Source: RUG191 sp045642225
GTDB lineage: Bacteria > Bacillota > Clostridia > Lachnospirales > Lachnospiraceae
Length of the DNA stretch: 8,544 nucleotides
NCBI GenBank assembly: GCA_045642225.1
Contig: JAZUIN010000148.1
Coordinates: 1-8,544, forward strand
Reading direction: 5' to 3'
The notes beneath the pieces are model-generated. The model was not told where the DNA came from. It ran no database searches and saw nothing but the letters and a program-made list of their open reading frames with translations. Positions 8,059-8,544 of this stretch are shown piece by piece; the first letter of the stretch is position 1; the number at the start of each line of letters is the position of its first letter. The position numbers were made by a program, and so were the translations under genes.

Positions 8059-8408
8059 CGGAACTGAGAGAAATACGGCTCTATTAAAAGACTGTGCGAG
8101 TATAGAGAAAGGCAAAACTATTACTAGGGATGAAGTGGTAGAAGGTGAAGTACCTGTGGTTGCGGCAGGAATAGAGCCGAGTTGTTATCATAACACTGCT
8201 AACAGAGATGGAAATATAATAACTGTCAGCGCTTCAGGGGCTAATGCAGGGTATGTTAACTATTGGGAAATACCAATATTTGCATCGGATTGTAATACAG
8301 TATTAACGCTTAATCCAGAAAAACTAGATGAAGTATTTTTATATCAGAGATTAAAAGTCATGCAAGACGAAATATTTATGATGCAACGAGGTTCTGGACA
8401 ACCGGGGA
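8039..8408 (+). pseudogene. Silent partial hsdS: alternative target-recognition domain, cut by an insertion sequence
   Basis: An open hsdS-like frame beginning SQFIEMFGTERN. It matches the central-helix end of the intact hsdS for eight residues, then diverges into a different TRD. Residues such as GEVPVVAAG, ITVSASGANAGYV, FASDCNTV and the closing RGSGQPG are typical of HsdS recognition domains. The domain stops after about 120 residues; a full TRD of about 150 plus the distal helix should follow. At about 8408 the sequence passes into the end of an IS element, which adds a few foreign codons before TAA at 8429-8431. There is no ribosome binding site before the only ATG (8054) and a stop lies just upstream, so it is not expected to be translated alone. 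It is either a donor cassette for HsdS switching or the displaced 3' half of an older hsdS. Confidence 0.8.
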
Positions 8409-8544
8409 TGCGGACGAAATCTTGGACTTAATATTAGATCAATCCAAGACTCCTTCGATGATTTAATGGACTCAAATAATTGAGAGATTGTTTGATACGA
8501 TCTTCGTTATACCATACAAGATAATCATTTAAGAGTTGTATAAA
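8409..8544 (-). mobile_element. End of an IS3-family insertion sequence (continues beyond the window)
   Basis: The hsdS similarity ends at GSGQPG and an IS terminus follows. Reading inward from the left it begins with TG at 8409, the usual first bases of IS3-family ends, followed by GCGGACGAAATCTTGG. A transposase C-terminus runs out of the window on the minus strand, with its stop 25 bases from the proposed tip, a normal spacing. The exact boundary and the target duplication cannot be confirmed because the other end is not in the window. Confidence 0.75.
8434..8544 (-). CDS. IS3-family transposase OrfB, C-terminal fragment (5' part outside window)
   Basis: On the minus strand the last 36 codons of an open frame run from the window edge to a stop at 8434-8436. 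They include LNDYLVWYNEDRIKQSL, then LSPLNHRRSLGLI. This matches the typical end of the IS3/IS150-type OrfB integrase domain (pattern Y-I-x-x-YN-x-x-R-I, then L-x-x-x-SP-x-x-x-R). The DDE catalytic residues lie upstream, outside the window, so activity cannot be judged. The insertion faces the R-M operon tail to tail and is unrelated to its function, other than breaking the silent TRD. Confidence 0.82.
   Translation of the reverse strand, partial: FIQLLNDYLVWYNEDRIKQSLNYLSPLNHRRSLGLI

Noticed and set aside
8054..8431. ATG at 8054 as the start of an independent 125-residue protein
   Set aside because: No ribosome binding site precedes it, the ATG is the Met of SQFIEM inside the repeat, and the last codons come from the IS. 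It is a fragment of hsdS.
1..8544. An inverted copy of the repeat or an inverted hsdS cassette on the minus strand
   Set aside because: I looked for the reverse complement of the repeat and for HsdS-like frames on the minus strand and saw none in the window. This is visual inspection only, and sequence past the IS is unseen.

Overview
The window holds one multi-gene locus: a Type I restriction-modification (R-M) operon with an associated tyrosine recombinase and a leftover piece of a second specificity gene. All genes are on the + strand until an insertion sequence enters at the right edge. The DNA is AT-rich, ribosome binding sites are strong AGGAGG types, and codons favour A/T endings. This suggests a low-GC Firmicute, most likely a gut or rumen Lachnospiraceae (Butyrivibrio, Roseburia, Eubacterium type). 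That placement is inference; no taxonomic marker gene is present.

Layout: (1) 1-1479, an HsdM methyltransferase subunit whose first few codons lie outside the window. (2) 1472-2962, a second, clearly paralogous HsdM, overlapping the first by 8 bases. (3) 2949-4082, a full two-domain HsdS specificity subunit, overlapping hsdM2 by 14 bases. (4) 4087-7002, the HsdR nuclease/translocase. (5) 7068-8033, a XerC/D-like tyrosine recombinase with all catalytic residues. (6) 8037-8408, a promoterless target-recognition half of another hsdS. (7) From about 8409 to the end, the end of an IS3-family element on the minus strand, which cuts that hsdS half short.

How they work together: HsdM and HsdS form the DNA adenine methylase, and adding HsdR gives the restriction complex that translocates and cuts unmethylated DNA. 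HsdS carries two target-recognition domains (TRDs), each reading half of a split target. A 22-base perfect repeat lies at the junction of the central helix and the second TRD of hsdS (3460-3481). It recurs in the same orientation 3 bases after the recombinase stop codon (8037-8058), directly in front of the silent TRD. Crossover between the copies would replace the second TRD in frame, giving the methylase a new half-specificity.

Two things are unusual. Because the repeats are direct, exchange would excise a 4577-base circle carrying the second half of hsdS, hsdR and the recombinase, instead of inverting a segment as in well-known phase-variable Type I loci. Also, two different, apparently catalytically intact HsdM subunits are made with a single HsdS, which opens the possibility of an M1-M2-S heteromeric methylase.
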